Assembly (NCBI GenBank): GCA_022565935.1
Contig: JADFJY010000047.1
Span: forward strand, 1-8,459
Reading direction: 5' to 3'
DNA from: Nitrososphaerota archaeon
Lineage (GTDB): Archaea; Thermoproteota; Nitrososphaeria; Nitrososphaerales; Nitrosopumilaceae
DNA: 8,459 nucleotides
Shown: piece after piece, positions 1 to 7,042 of the stretch
How positions within the stretch are numbered: the first letter of the stretch is position 1
Layout: every line of letters starts with the position of its first letter
Made by a program: the position numbers and the translations under genes
Notes under the pieces: generated by a model
The model's input: the letters and a program-made list of their open reading frames with translations, nothing else
Told to the model about the DNA's origin: nothing
Database searches by the model: none

Positions 1-1
1 A

Positions 2-76
2 GTACAAAGTGAAGTGATGAAGCAGTTCAAAGATGCAGAGCAGATTGTACCGAGTCTAATGGGTGGTTTAAAATAA
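2..76 (+). CDS. C-terminal end of an unidentified protein (5' end outside the window)
   Basis: An open frame entering from the left edge runs for 24 codons to a TAA at 74-76. The visible tail ends in VPSLMGGLK after a charged, probably helical stretch (SEVMKQFKDAEQ). Codon use matches the rest of the window and the stop lies only 9 bases before the TTG start of the aminotransferase, so the two genes are probably co-transcribed. The other forward frame at position 1 is closed by an early TGA. Too little is visible to name a family. Confidence 0.7.
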   Translation, partial: VQSEVMKQFKDAEQIVPSLMGGLK

Positions 77-85
77 GCCATCAAT

Positions 86-1285
86 TTGACAGAACCCTGT
101 CTAGATACTTTGAAAGTCTCAAAAAAAGTTATTGGTGTTGAATATGCAATTCGAGATATAGTTCTTGCTGCAAGAAAAGTGGAACAAAAAGGAATTAAAG
201 TTGATTATCTCAACATTGGTGATCCTGTACAGTTTGGTTTTCAACCACCAGACAATGTAAAGCAAGCTTTGATTGATGCAATAAACAAAGGAGAAAACTA
301 TTACTCTCCATCTGAAGGTCTTGTAGAATTAAGAGAAGAGATTGCTAAAAAAGAAAATGCTAAAGGACTATCAATCTCTGCTGATGAAATTCTAATTACC
401 AATGGCGTTTCTGAAGGACTTGATATGGTTATTTCATCAATTGTAGATGATGGTGATGAAGTACTTTTACCAGGACCATACTACCCACCATATGCATCAT
501 ACGTAAGATTGCATGGAGGTATTCCTGTAGAGTTTGCAGTTGATATGAATAATTCTACACCTGACATTGATGATATTAAATCAAAAATTACATCAAAGAC
601 TGTTGCTATTTGTTTGATTAGTCCAAATAATCCAACTGGTGTGGTGTTTAATGAAAATTCACTCAAAGAATTGGTAAACATTGCAAATCAGCATAATCTA
701 TACATAATATGTGACGAAATTTATGATCAAATTATTTTTGATGAAAAGTTTGTGGGAATAGGTAAAGTTGCAGGAGATTCACCTGTGATAATTTTAAATG
801 GTTTTTCCAAAGTTCATCTAATGTCTGGCTGGAGAATTGGCTACATTGCATTTAATCAATCACCACAACTTGAAGAAATCAGAGAACATCTTCCAAAACT
901 AGCAAGAGTTAGAATTGCAACTAATCTTCCAGTACAACATGCAGCTTTGGAATCTCTTCGAGGACCACAAGACTACATTAATCATTTTGTTACTGAAATT
1001 AAAAAACATAGAGATTTAGTTGTAAAACGTCTCAATGAAATGCCTGGTATCTCTTGTTCTAATCCAAAAGGTGCATTTTATGTATTTCCAAAGATCGAAG
1101 ATAACAAATTTGATACAGATAAAGAATTTGTTACAAAATTACTAGAAACTAAAGGTGTACTAACTGTTCATGGTTCTGGATTTGGCAAACAATATGGAAG
1201 CGGACATTTTAGACTAGTTTATCTTTCCAGTCTTGATATACTGGATTCTGCAATGAATAAAATTGAAGAATTTGTTAGTCAGTAA
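86..1285 (+). CDS. PLP-dependent class I/II aminotransferase (AspC/AlaT-like)
   Basis: This is a cytosolic fold-type I aminotransferase of 399 residues, the normal family length. Visible hallmarks are NGVSE near 106 (phosphate-binding region), NNPTG at 181-185, CDEIY with D210 for the pyridine nitrogen, the Schiff-base lysine K242 in GFSKVHLMSGWRIGY with R250 following, and the substrate carboxylate arginine R376 in FRLVYLS. The family moves amino groups between amino acids (Ala, Asp, Tyr and others) and 2-oxo acids; the exact substrate cannot be read from sequence, though the archaeal AlaT/AspC group is likeliest. The TTG at 86 is chosen because it follows the upstream stop by 9 bases and keeps the N-terminal helix; a TTG at 110 is a possible shorter start. 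No Shine-Dalgarno is seen. The 3' end overlaps the convergent flavin-barrel gene by 7 bases. Confidence 0.93.
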   Translation: MTEPCLDTLKVSKKVIGVEYAIRDIVLAARKVEQKGIKVDYLNIGDPVQFGFQPPDNVKQALIDAINKGENYYSPSEGLVELREEIAKKENAKGLSISADEILITNGVSEGLDMVISSIVDDGDEVLLPGPYYPPYASYVRLHGGIPVEFAVDMNNSTPDIDDIKSKITSKTVAICLISPNNPTGVVFNENSLKELVNIANQHNLYIICDEIYDQIIFDEKFVGIGKVAGDSPVIILNGFSKVHLMSGWRIGYIAFNQSPQLEEIREHLPKLARVRIATNLPVQHAALESLRGPQDYINHFVTEIKKHRDLVVKRLNEMPGISCSNPKGAFYVFPKIEDNKFDTDKEFVTKLLETKGVLTVHGSGFGKQYGSGHFRLVYLSSLDILDSAMNKIEEFVSQ

Positions 1286-1680
1286 TTCCAAACTGAAAAT
1301 TTTTCAGGAATTATTTCTATAATACAATTAGTGTCATCTAGCAATTCTTTAGCTGATTTACTTTTTAGTGTCTTAAAGTATCGCAAAAGAATTTTTTTTG
1401 CAATCGTTTTTACTTTGTTTTTTTCTAAAATTAAATTAGCATCTCCTTGTCCCATTACTCCATAAATATTTGGAGCATTTACTCCTACATCAACACAAAA
1501 TGCTGCTCGTTTGTCTGCTTTTACATTTTTTGCCTTTATGGTACTAGTGTTTGTTCCTATGTAGATCTTTTTTCCACTATACAGATACCAAACAGGAACA
1601 ATATGTAGAGTTTTATTTTTACCAATTGTTGCAAGTCGTAATACTTTTTGTGATTTTAGAAATTCATATCTTTTGTTCAT
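1279..1680 (-). CDS. pyridoxamine 5'-phosphate oxidase-like split-barrel flavin/F420-binding protein
   Basis: The 133-residue protein has the layout of the FMN/F420-binding split beta-barrel superfamily: an N-terminal helix (MNKRYEFLKSQKVLRLATIG), a strand pair ending in HIVPVWYLY, the glycine turn GKKIYIGTNTSTIKAKNV, then DKRAAFCVDV and the GVMGQGDANLI strand. Proteins of this size in the family bind FMN, F420, haem or biliverdin and often lack pyridoxamine oxidase activity, so a classic PdxH role is doubtful. It is last in an operon with an F420:NADP oxidoreductase, which makes an F420-dependent reductase (FDOR-type) an attractive inference. Its start codon lies inside the end of the upstream membrane protein gene (17-base overlap), suggesting coupled translation. 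Its 3' end overlaps the aminotransferase on the other strand. Confidence 0.8.
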   Translation of the reverse strand: MNKRYEFLKSQKVLRLATIGKNKTLHIVPVWYLYSGKKIYIGTNTSTIKAKNVKADKRAAFCVDVGVNAPNIYGVMGQGDANLILEKNKVKTIAKKILLRYFKTLKSKSAKELLDDTNCIIEIIPEKFSVWNY

Positions 1681-1897
1681 GTTTTCTAAATCCTAATCCT
1701 ATCATAAAAATCCCAAAGGCAAGCATTGCCATTGAAACTTTTTCATTTGTAATTTCTGCATTGAACAAAAAATCTACCATAAATTCTGGTCCCCAAATAA
1801 ACAACTGTCTGATTAGCACTATTCCTGCCATTACAGAAAAAAGTGTCCCCATTGCTGTAAACCAATTTCTACCTCGTCTGTAGTATTCGTGACTCAT
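1664..1897 (-). CDS. small two-helix membrane protein of unknown function
   Basis: A 77-residue protein with a basic N-terminus (HEYYRRGRNW), a hydrophobic helix at about 12-35, a short acidic loop (FNAEITNEK) and a second hydrophobic helix at about 53-69 ending in RKHEQKI. By the positive-inside rule both ends face the cytoplasm. I do not recognise the family. It begins 20 bases after the F420:NADP oxidoreductase stop and overlaps the start of the split-barrel gene by 17 bases, so it is the middle gene of a tight three-gene operon. Its role, perhaps membrane docking of the partners, is only suggested by position. An open frame on the opposite strand covers the same bases but looks non-coding. 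Confidence 0.75.
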   Translation of the reverse strand: MSHEYYRRGRNWFTAMGTLFSVMAGIVLIRQLFIWGPEFMVDFLFNAEITNEKVSMAMLAFGIFMIGLGFRKHEQKI

Positions 1898-1917
1898 GAT
1901 TAATGAAAAAAATAGAC

Positions 1918-2586
1918 TTAGACAATTTTAATGCCAGGATTTTTAATCTTATTTTTTATCATGGCATTAAGCAAAAGTGGTGTAGACATTTCTGCAAAAT
2001 AAGATAATTCTACTGGACCCAAGTATATTGGTCTTAATCCTTTGATTTCGTTAATCAATCCATTTACCACTTGAACTGATTCTTCATCTCCACATACAAA
2101 GATATCATAATCAAGCTCCAATTTTGGATTGACAAGTTTCTTTTCAGAAATTACATGAAATGCTGAAACCAATTTTGATTTATTCTTCATATACTTTGAT
2201 ACTAGTTCATATGAAAATGGTTTATTTTCCTTAATTGCTACGCATTCAAATCCAACATCTGTTTTAGTCATTGGAACAATTGGAGATACAACAACACAAC
2301 TATCTTTGATCTCAGATAATATTCCAGAACATACAGAATCAATATTCTCATATGGAATTGATAAAATCAAAACATCACTTTCCTTTGCGACTGTAACATT
2401 ATCATTTCCAGAAATTGTTCCCTTTATTTCACCAAATGCTTCTTTTGCAAGGTTAGTGTATTCTACTGCTGATTGGGATGCTCTTGAAGCATCTCTAGAG
2501 CCAATAATAACATCATGATTTTGTGACCACCTTAAAGCAAAACCTTTACCCATTCCACCAGTTCCACCAATTATTCCTATTTTCAT
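1918..2586 (-). CDS. npdG: NADPH-dependent F420 reductase (F420H2:NADP oxidoreductase)
   Basis: This cytosolic enzyme of 222 residues passes hydride between coenzyme F420 and NADP. The N-terminal Rossmann nucleotide site is GIIGGTGGMGKG at 4-15, followed by GSRDASRA (29-36), whose Ser-Arg pair fits binding of the NADP 2'-phosphate. SAFHVI at 141-146 and the C-terminal run LRPIYLGPVELSYFAEMSTPLLL (starting at 184) match the family's F420-pocket region. Length fits the NpdG/Fno family. Translation starts at ATG 2584-2586; an AT-rich TATA-like element lies about 24 bases upstream, consistent with a leaderless transcript. It heads an operon with a small membrane protein and a split-barrel protein, a plausible consumer of reduced F420. 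Thaumarchaea are known to make F420, which fits. Confidence 0.92.
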   Translation of the reverse strand: MKIGIIGGTGGMGKGFALRWSQNHDVIIGSRDASRASQSAVEYTNLAKEAFGEIKGTISGNDNVTVAKESDVLILSIPYENIDSVCSGILSEIKDSCVVVSPIVPMTKTDVGFECVAIKENKPFSYELVSKYMKNKSKLVSAFHVISEKKLVNPKLELDYDIFVCGDEESVQVVNGLINEIKGLRPIYLGPVELSYFAEMSTPLLLNAMIKNKIKNPGIKIV

Positions 2587-2605
2587 GATAATCTATCTGA
2601 CAATG

Positions 2606-2615
2606 TTATTATTAT
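2606..2615. promoter_or_regulatory. AT-rich core that may serve as TATA box in both directions
   Basis: The 51-base space between the divergent npdG and histidine phosphatase genes holds TTATTATTAT, which reads ATAATAATAA on the other strand. Its centre is about 24 bases from the npdG ATG and about 28 bases from the phosphatase TTG, right for leaderless transcripts both ways. No other good TATA candidate is seen in the gap. Use by both genes is inference. Confidence 0.4.
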
Positions 2616-2637
2616 CTCTATTTGAATTTCGAACGAA

Positions 2638-3261
2638 TTGGGACAAATAATTTTTCTTAGACATGGTCAGGCAAAAAATAACACTGAGAGAATTTTAGCT
2701 GGTAGAACAGAAGGTGTTCCATTAACTGATACTGGAATAAAACAATCTGAATATACAGCTGAATTACTTGAACACATGAATATCTCTACAATTTATTCTA
2801 GTCCTATACAAAGAGCAAAACATACTGCAGAAATTGTTGGTAAACACAACTCACTTGATGTTACAACTGATGATCGTCTAATTGAACTTGATATGGGAAA
2901 ATTTACTGGCATGCCATATGATGAAATTTTTAAGAGTCATGGTAATGTCTTTATGAAATTCTATAATGGTGATCTTGAAATTGCTCATAATGGAGTTGAA
3001 ACTTTCTCAGATGTAAAAAAACGAATTCTTGGGATAGTTGATTACATAATTGAAAAACATCCTGATGAGAATGTACTGCTTGTAACTCATATGGACCCAA
3101 TCAAAGCAATGTTATCAACTGTAATTGATTTATCTCCTACCAATCTTTATGAATTAATTTTACCTAATGCATCTCTTGCCATCTTTAGAGAAAAGGATAG
3201 AAAATTTTCACTCTCAGGACTTAACGTAATGGATACATCACGTTTCGATCAAGGTTGGTAG
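2638..3261 (+). CDS. histidine phosphatase superfamily protein (phosphoglycerate mutase / CobC-like)
   Basis: A 207-residue branch-1 histidine phosphatase. The phospho-histidine motif is FLRHGQ with R8 and H9; SSPIQRAKHTA supplies R59; IELDMGKFTG supplies the acid E83; and LLVTHMDPIKA supplies H151. These four give a complete catalytic pocket, so the enzyme should be active. Substrates in this superfamily range from phosphoglycerate to alpha-ribazole phosphate and cannot be read here; alpha-ribazole phosphatase (cobalamin synthesis) is one candidate because thaumarchaea make cobalamin, but no cobalamin gene is visible nearby. The TTG start is supported by the family's usual beginning just before the first beta strand; there is no upstream in-frame alternative near the promoter. 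It ends 41 bases before the oxidase operon, which has its own promoter. Confidence 0.9.
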   Translation: MGQIIFLRHGQAKNNTERILAGRTEGVPLTDTGIKQSEYTAELLEHMNISTIYSSPIQRAKHTAEIVGKHNSLDVTTDDRLIELDMGKFTGMPYDEIFKSHGNVFMKFYNGDLEIAHNGVETFSDVKKRILGIVDYIIEKHPDENVLLVTHMDPIKAMLSTVIDLSPTNLYELILPNASLAIFREKDRKFSLSGLNVMDTSRFDQGW

Positions 3262-3267
3262 TTAGAA

Positions 3268-3287
3268 ATCTTGAAAACCCTTAAATA
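3268..3287 (+). promoter_or_regulatory. Archaeal promoter (BRE + TATA) of the terminal oxidase operon
   Basis: ATCTTGAAAACCCTTAAAT (3268-3286) carries a purine/A-rich BRE-like stretch followed by the TATA element TTAAATA. It is the same as a motif upstream of the SRPBCC gene at 7611-7629 except for two bases. By that gene's spacing the transcript should start near 3310, so the oxidase mRNA would be nearly leaderless. Confidence 0.6.
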
Positions 3288-3302
3288 GAAAAAATAGGTT
3301 TC

Positions 3303-3578
3303 GTGAGTCAATCGCTAATGGAAAGGATTGTTGGACTATTCTTAGTATTGGCAGTTTTAGTAATGATTCCAGCTATAGATTTAGCATTTGCTGCAGGTGA
3401 TGAGCCTGGAGAATACGTTGATCGTAGAGTGATTATTTGGAATTTGTTCTTTAGAATGATGACTGTGGCATTTACAGTTGGTGCAGTGGTAGCAGGAACA
3501 TTGATTTGGTTAGTTTGGAGATTCAGAGAATCTCATCCAAAAGCAAAACCAACTGCATATGAGGGAACTGACTGGTAG
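3303..3578 (+). CDS. cytochrome c oxidase subunit II, N-terminal membrane part (split CoxII)
   Basis: A 91-residue protein with a signal-like hydrophobic N-terminus (about 9-30, ending AFA before AGDE), a short outer segment, then one strong helix at about 43-72 ending in the basic stop-transfer VWRFRESHPK. This is the look of CoxII helix 1, and the tail AKPTAYEGTDW resembles the cytoplasmic loop before helix 2. The CuA domain is missing here but is encoded 2 bases downstream in another frame; together the two products (234 residues) equal one normal CoxII. The clean break in a loop argues for a true split gene. The GTG at 3303 gives the longest form, but promoter spacing favours the in-frame ATG at 3318 (86 residues, starting MERIV). 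I recall a similar split in Nitrosopumilus (Nmar_0182/0183), unverified here. Confidence 0.78.
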   Translation: MSQSLMERIVGLFLVLAVLVMIPAIDLAFAAGDEPGEYVDRRVIIWNLFFRMMTVAFTVGAVVAGTLIWLVWRFRESHPKAKPTAYEGTDW

Positions 3579-3580
3579 AA

Positions 3581-4012
3581 ATGAGTGGACACTCTAACTG
3601 GCCTGAGTGGATTTACGTTGCAGTTGTAATTGCATTAATGGCATGGGTTGGAGCAGAAGCATGGAATGCTGAAAGAATTATTGAACATATTCCTGAAGGT
3701 GCTGAAGTAATCAAAGTAACTGGACAACAATGGTTCTGGACTTTTGAATATGAAGATGGAACAAAAACAATTGGTGATCTTTATGTTGAAGTTGGCAAGG
3801 CATACAAATTTGAGATAAGATCAAAAGACGTTATTCACTCCTTTAACATTCATGATTATGTTGTTTTGATGGATGCAGTTCCAGGTAGAGTTAACACTGT
3901 ATGGTTTGCACCAGATGCAGTAGGAGAACATGATATTCAATGCAGAGAATACTGTGGCTTGATTCACTATAACATGCGTGGAACACTTCATGTGGAGGAA
4001 CCATCAACTTGA
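3581..4012 (+). CDS. coxB: cytochrome c oxidase subunit II, CuA domain part
   Basis: The 143-residue protein has one membrane helix at about 10-28 followed by the extracytoplasmic CuA cupredoxin domain. The aromatic motif GQQWFW is at 48-53. The binuclear CuA ligands are all visible: H86 in VIHSFNI, then C121, E123 (backbone), C125, H129 and M132 in CREYCGLIHYNM. It accepts electrons from the soluble or membrane-anchored donor, here probably the blue copper protein of the same operon, and passes them to haem a of CoxI. It starts 2 bases after the stop of the N-terminal CoxII piece, in a different frame, so the two are very likely translationally coupled and assemble as one subunit. Length is short for CoxII because helix 1 sits in the upstream gene. 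Confidence 0.93.
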   Translation: MSGHSNWPEWIYVAVVIALMAWVGAEAWNAERIIEHIPEGAEVIKVTGQQWFWTFEYEDGTKTIGDLYVEVGKAYKFEIRSKDVIHSFNIHDYVVLMDAVPGRVNTVWFAPDAVGEHDIQCREYCGLIHYNMRGTLHVEEPST

Positions 4013-4049
4013 TTACATTATTATCGCAACTTTCTATTGTTTCAAGCAA

Positions 4050-4055
4050 GGTGAT
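4050..4055 (+). promoter_or_regulatory. Strong Shine-Dalgarno site for coxA
   Basis: GGTGAT is complementary to the usual archaeal 16S 3' tail (AUCACC) and sits 6 bases before the ATG at 4062. As most other starts here lack such a site, it fixes the CoxI start and shows internal initiation within the operon mRNA. Confidence 0.65.
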
Positions 4056-4061
4056 TAACTA

Positions 4062-5599
<1,538 letters not shown>

Positions 5600-5600
<1 letters not shown>

Positions 5601-5603
5601 GAG
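5600..5603 (+). promoter_or_regulatory. Shine-Dalgarno site for the blue copper gene
   Basis: GGAG begins at the last base of the coxA stop codon and lies 6 bases (all A) before the ATG at 5610. The overlap with the stop suggests coupled translation and fixes the start. Confidence 0.6.
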
Positions 5604-5609
5604 AAAAAA

Positions 5610-6596
5610 ATGAGCATCGAAAAACATAACCCAATTGACGAAGCATCACATCCAGTCTACAGAACAACTACAGAAAGAACTGTAAAAATGATGATCATAA
5701 TGTTAGGCATTTGCCTTGTTGGTGGAATAATTTTCTTTTCAATGTGGGACTATTGGATTGCATCACCTGCTCCAGTTGTAGCAATGATGGCAGGAGAAGT
5801 AGATTATGCAGCTCCTGCAGCAGCAACTGGAAAGACCATTACACAAGATCTTACATTTATTGAATCATCTGACTTTAGGACATTGGCATTTAATGCATTG
5901 CCGAGTGAGGATGGTCATAACCCAACAATTCAGATGAATGTTGGCGATAAAGTTGTCTTTAATGTAGATAATGGAGGAATATCATTTCACGCATTTGGTG
6001 TTACAAAAGCTGATGAGGGCCTTGCAGGAATAATTCCAGGTAGTGAGATTGGTGCTGCAACAAGTCCATTAAAACCCGGAGAAGGTGGTTCTTCTGAATT
6101 TATTGCAGGTGAGGAAGGAATTTACTACTACATCTGTACAGTTCCTGGTCATAGAGAACAAGGGATGGTTGGAGAAATCATTATAGGCCCTGCACAAGGC
6201 AGTGGTTCTTCTGGTGAAGCAGCAGCTCCAACAGGTGTTTCTCACGAGTTTACTTTGGATTTTATAGAATCTGATGATTTTAGGACATTGGCATTTAATG
6301 CATTACCTGACGAAGATGGTCATAATCCAGAAATCCGTGTTAATTCTGGTGATGAGGTAACCATTAATGTCAATAATATGGGTAAATCATTCCATGCATT
6401 TGGAATTGTTGCAAACCCTGAAAACTTTAACAGCGTAATTATGGACTCTGCAATTGGTTCAATGTCAAATGCATTAAAACCCGGTGAAGGCGATAGTGTC
6501 ACTTTCACTGCTGGCGCCCCAGGAACTTACTACTACATTTGTACTGTTCCAGGACATGCATTACAAGGCATGCAAGGCAGCTTTATCGTAGAATAG
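5610..6596 (+). CDS. membrane-anchored protein with two tandem blue (type 1) copper domains
   Basis: The 328-residue protein has a cytoplasmic N-terminus, one helix at about 26-47 with no clear cleavage site, an Ala/Pro linker, and two plastocyanin-like cupredoxin domains outside the membrane. Domain 1 (about 80-193) has ligands H127 (SFHAFG), C176 and H181 (YYYICTVPGH) and M186. Domain 2 (about 215-328) has H262, C311, H316 and M321. Both sites are complete, so two type-1 coppers are expected. A Gly/Ser/Ala linker (197-209) separates them. The two domains are exactly 135 codons apart for all ligands. Position between coxA and ctaA points to electron delivery to the CuA centre, replacing cytochrome c, as proposed for copper-based electron transport in ammonia-oxidising archaea. 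It might instead be called an accessory oxidase subunit. Confidence 0.94.
   Translation: MSIEKHNPIDEASHPVYRTTTERTVKMMIIMLGICLVGGIIFFSMWDYWIASPAPVVAMMAGEVDYAAPAAATGKTITQDLTFIESSDFRTLAFNALPSEDGHNPTIQMNVGDKVVFNVDNGGISFHAFGVTKADEGLAGIIPGSEIGAATSPLKPGEGGSSEFIAGEEGIYYYICTVPGHREQGMVGEIIIGPAQGSGSSGEAAAPTGVSHEFTLDFIESDDFRTLAFNALPDEDGHNPEIRVNSGDEVTINVNNMGKSFHAFGIVANPENFNSVIMDSAIGSMSNALKPGEGDSVTFTAGAPGTYYYICTVPGHALQGMQGSFIVE
5850..6593 (+). repeat. In-gene tandem duplication of a 405-base cupredoxin unit
   Basis: The two copper domains repeat with a constant offset of 405 bases and no insertion or deletion between H127 and M186 versus H262 and M321. At DNA level 26 bases are identical (5874-5899 and 6279-6304), including synonymous positions, and shorter runs match near the CTVPGH and LKPGEG codons. 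This is a domain duplication; it is not a dispersed repeat. Confidence 0.85.
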
Positions 6597-6598
6597 TT

Positions 6599-7042
6599 TT
6601 GGCAATTCAATATCTTGCATTAGTAACAATGATGGTTTTGTATTCTCTGATGTTTATTGGAGGATATGTCTCAGCTGCTGGACTTGGTCTGACTTGTCCT
6701 GAGTGGCCTCTGTGTCCAAGTGGTGTATTGCCTACTGAAGAATATCTAATTGAATGGACTCATAGATCAATTGCAGCAATTACTGGAGCATTAGTAGTTG
6801 CAACTATGGTTGCTTGTCTCATTAACAAAAATGCTGACTTGAAGATCAAAGTAACAAGCTCACTTGCAACTGTATTTGTAATTACTCAAATTACTCTTGG
6901 TGCTTTGGTAATTGATCTAAAACTGCACGCGGTTTTAGTTGCCATTCACTTGGGAATTGGAATATTATTATTTGCAATGGTATTGTTAACTACTTTATTT
7001 GCATTTAGAATCTCTAGAATTCCTATAGAGTCTAAAGTTTAG
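6599..7042 (+). CDS. ctaA: compact (four-helix) haem A synthase, CtaA/COX15 family
   Basis: The 147-residue membrane protein has four helices at about 5-29, 54-75, 84-106 and 109-137. Family signatures are GLGLTCPEWPLC in the first outer loop with the Cys pair C33/C39, IEWTHR with haem ligand H55 and acidic E52, and the second haem His H117 in AVLVAIHLGIG. Bacterial CtaA has eight helices in two such halves; this single half resembles the compact archaeal variant described in Aeropyrum, and may work as a dimer. It oxidises haem O to haem A for CoxI. The TTG at 6599 is chosen: it is 2 bases after the blue copper stop and keeps helix 1. A longer reading from 6539 would only add residues overlapping the copper domain. 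No haem O synthase (CtaB) lies in the window. The end overlaps the convergent gene by 11 bases. Confidence 0.9.
   Translation: MAIQYLALVTMMVLYSLMFIGGYVSAAGLGLTCPEWPLCPSGVLPTEEYLIEWTHRSIAAITGALVVATMVACLINKNADLKIKVTSSLATVFVITQITLGALVIDLKLHAVLVAIHLGIGILLFAMVLLTTLFAFRISRIPIESKV

Noticed and set aside
1391..1424. T8, T5 and T7 runs downstream of the aminotransferase as its terminator
   Set aside because: They could end the plus transcript, but they lie over 100 bases past the stop and are explained by Lys codons of the minus-strand split-barrel gene; evidence is too weak to list as a feature.
1551..1883. Plus-strand open frame of 110 codons
   Set aside because: It is antisense to the start of the split-barrel gene and the small membrane protein gene; the minus frames form a tight operon and have coherent membrane or barrel patterns, while this frame does not.
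3570..3585. CoxII split as a frameshift sequencing error
   Set aside because: The break is in a loop, the first part ends at a proper stop, the second has its own ATG at 2 bases, and I recall the same split in Nitrosopumilus; kept as true split but listed for a read check.
5850..6593. Repeated DNA in the blue copper gene as a CRISPR or mobile repeat
   Set aside because: There are only two copies, in frame, each encoding a full cupredoxin domain.
6539..6598. Longer ATG start for ctaA at 6539
   Set aside because: The extra 20 residues overlap the second copper domain in another frame, are basic and Cys-rich without CtaA likeness, and the TTG at 6599 starts directly before helix 1.
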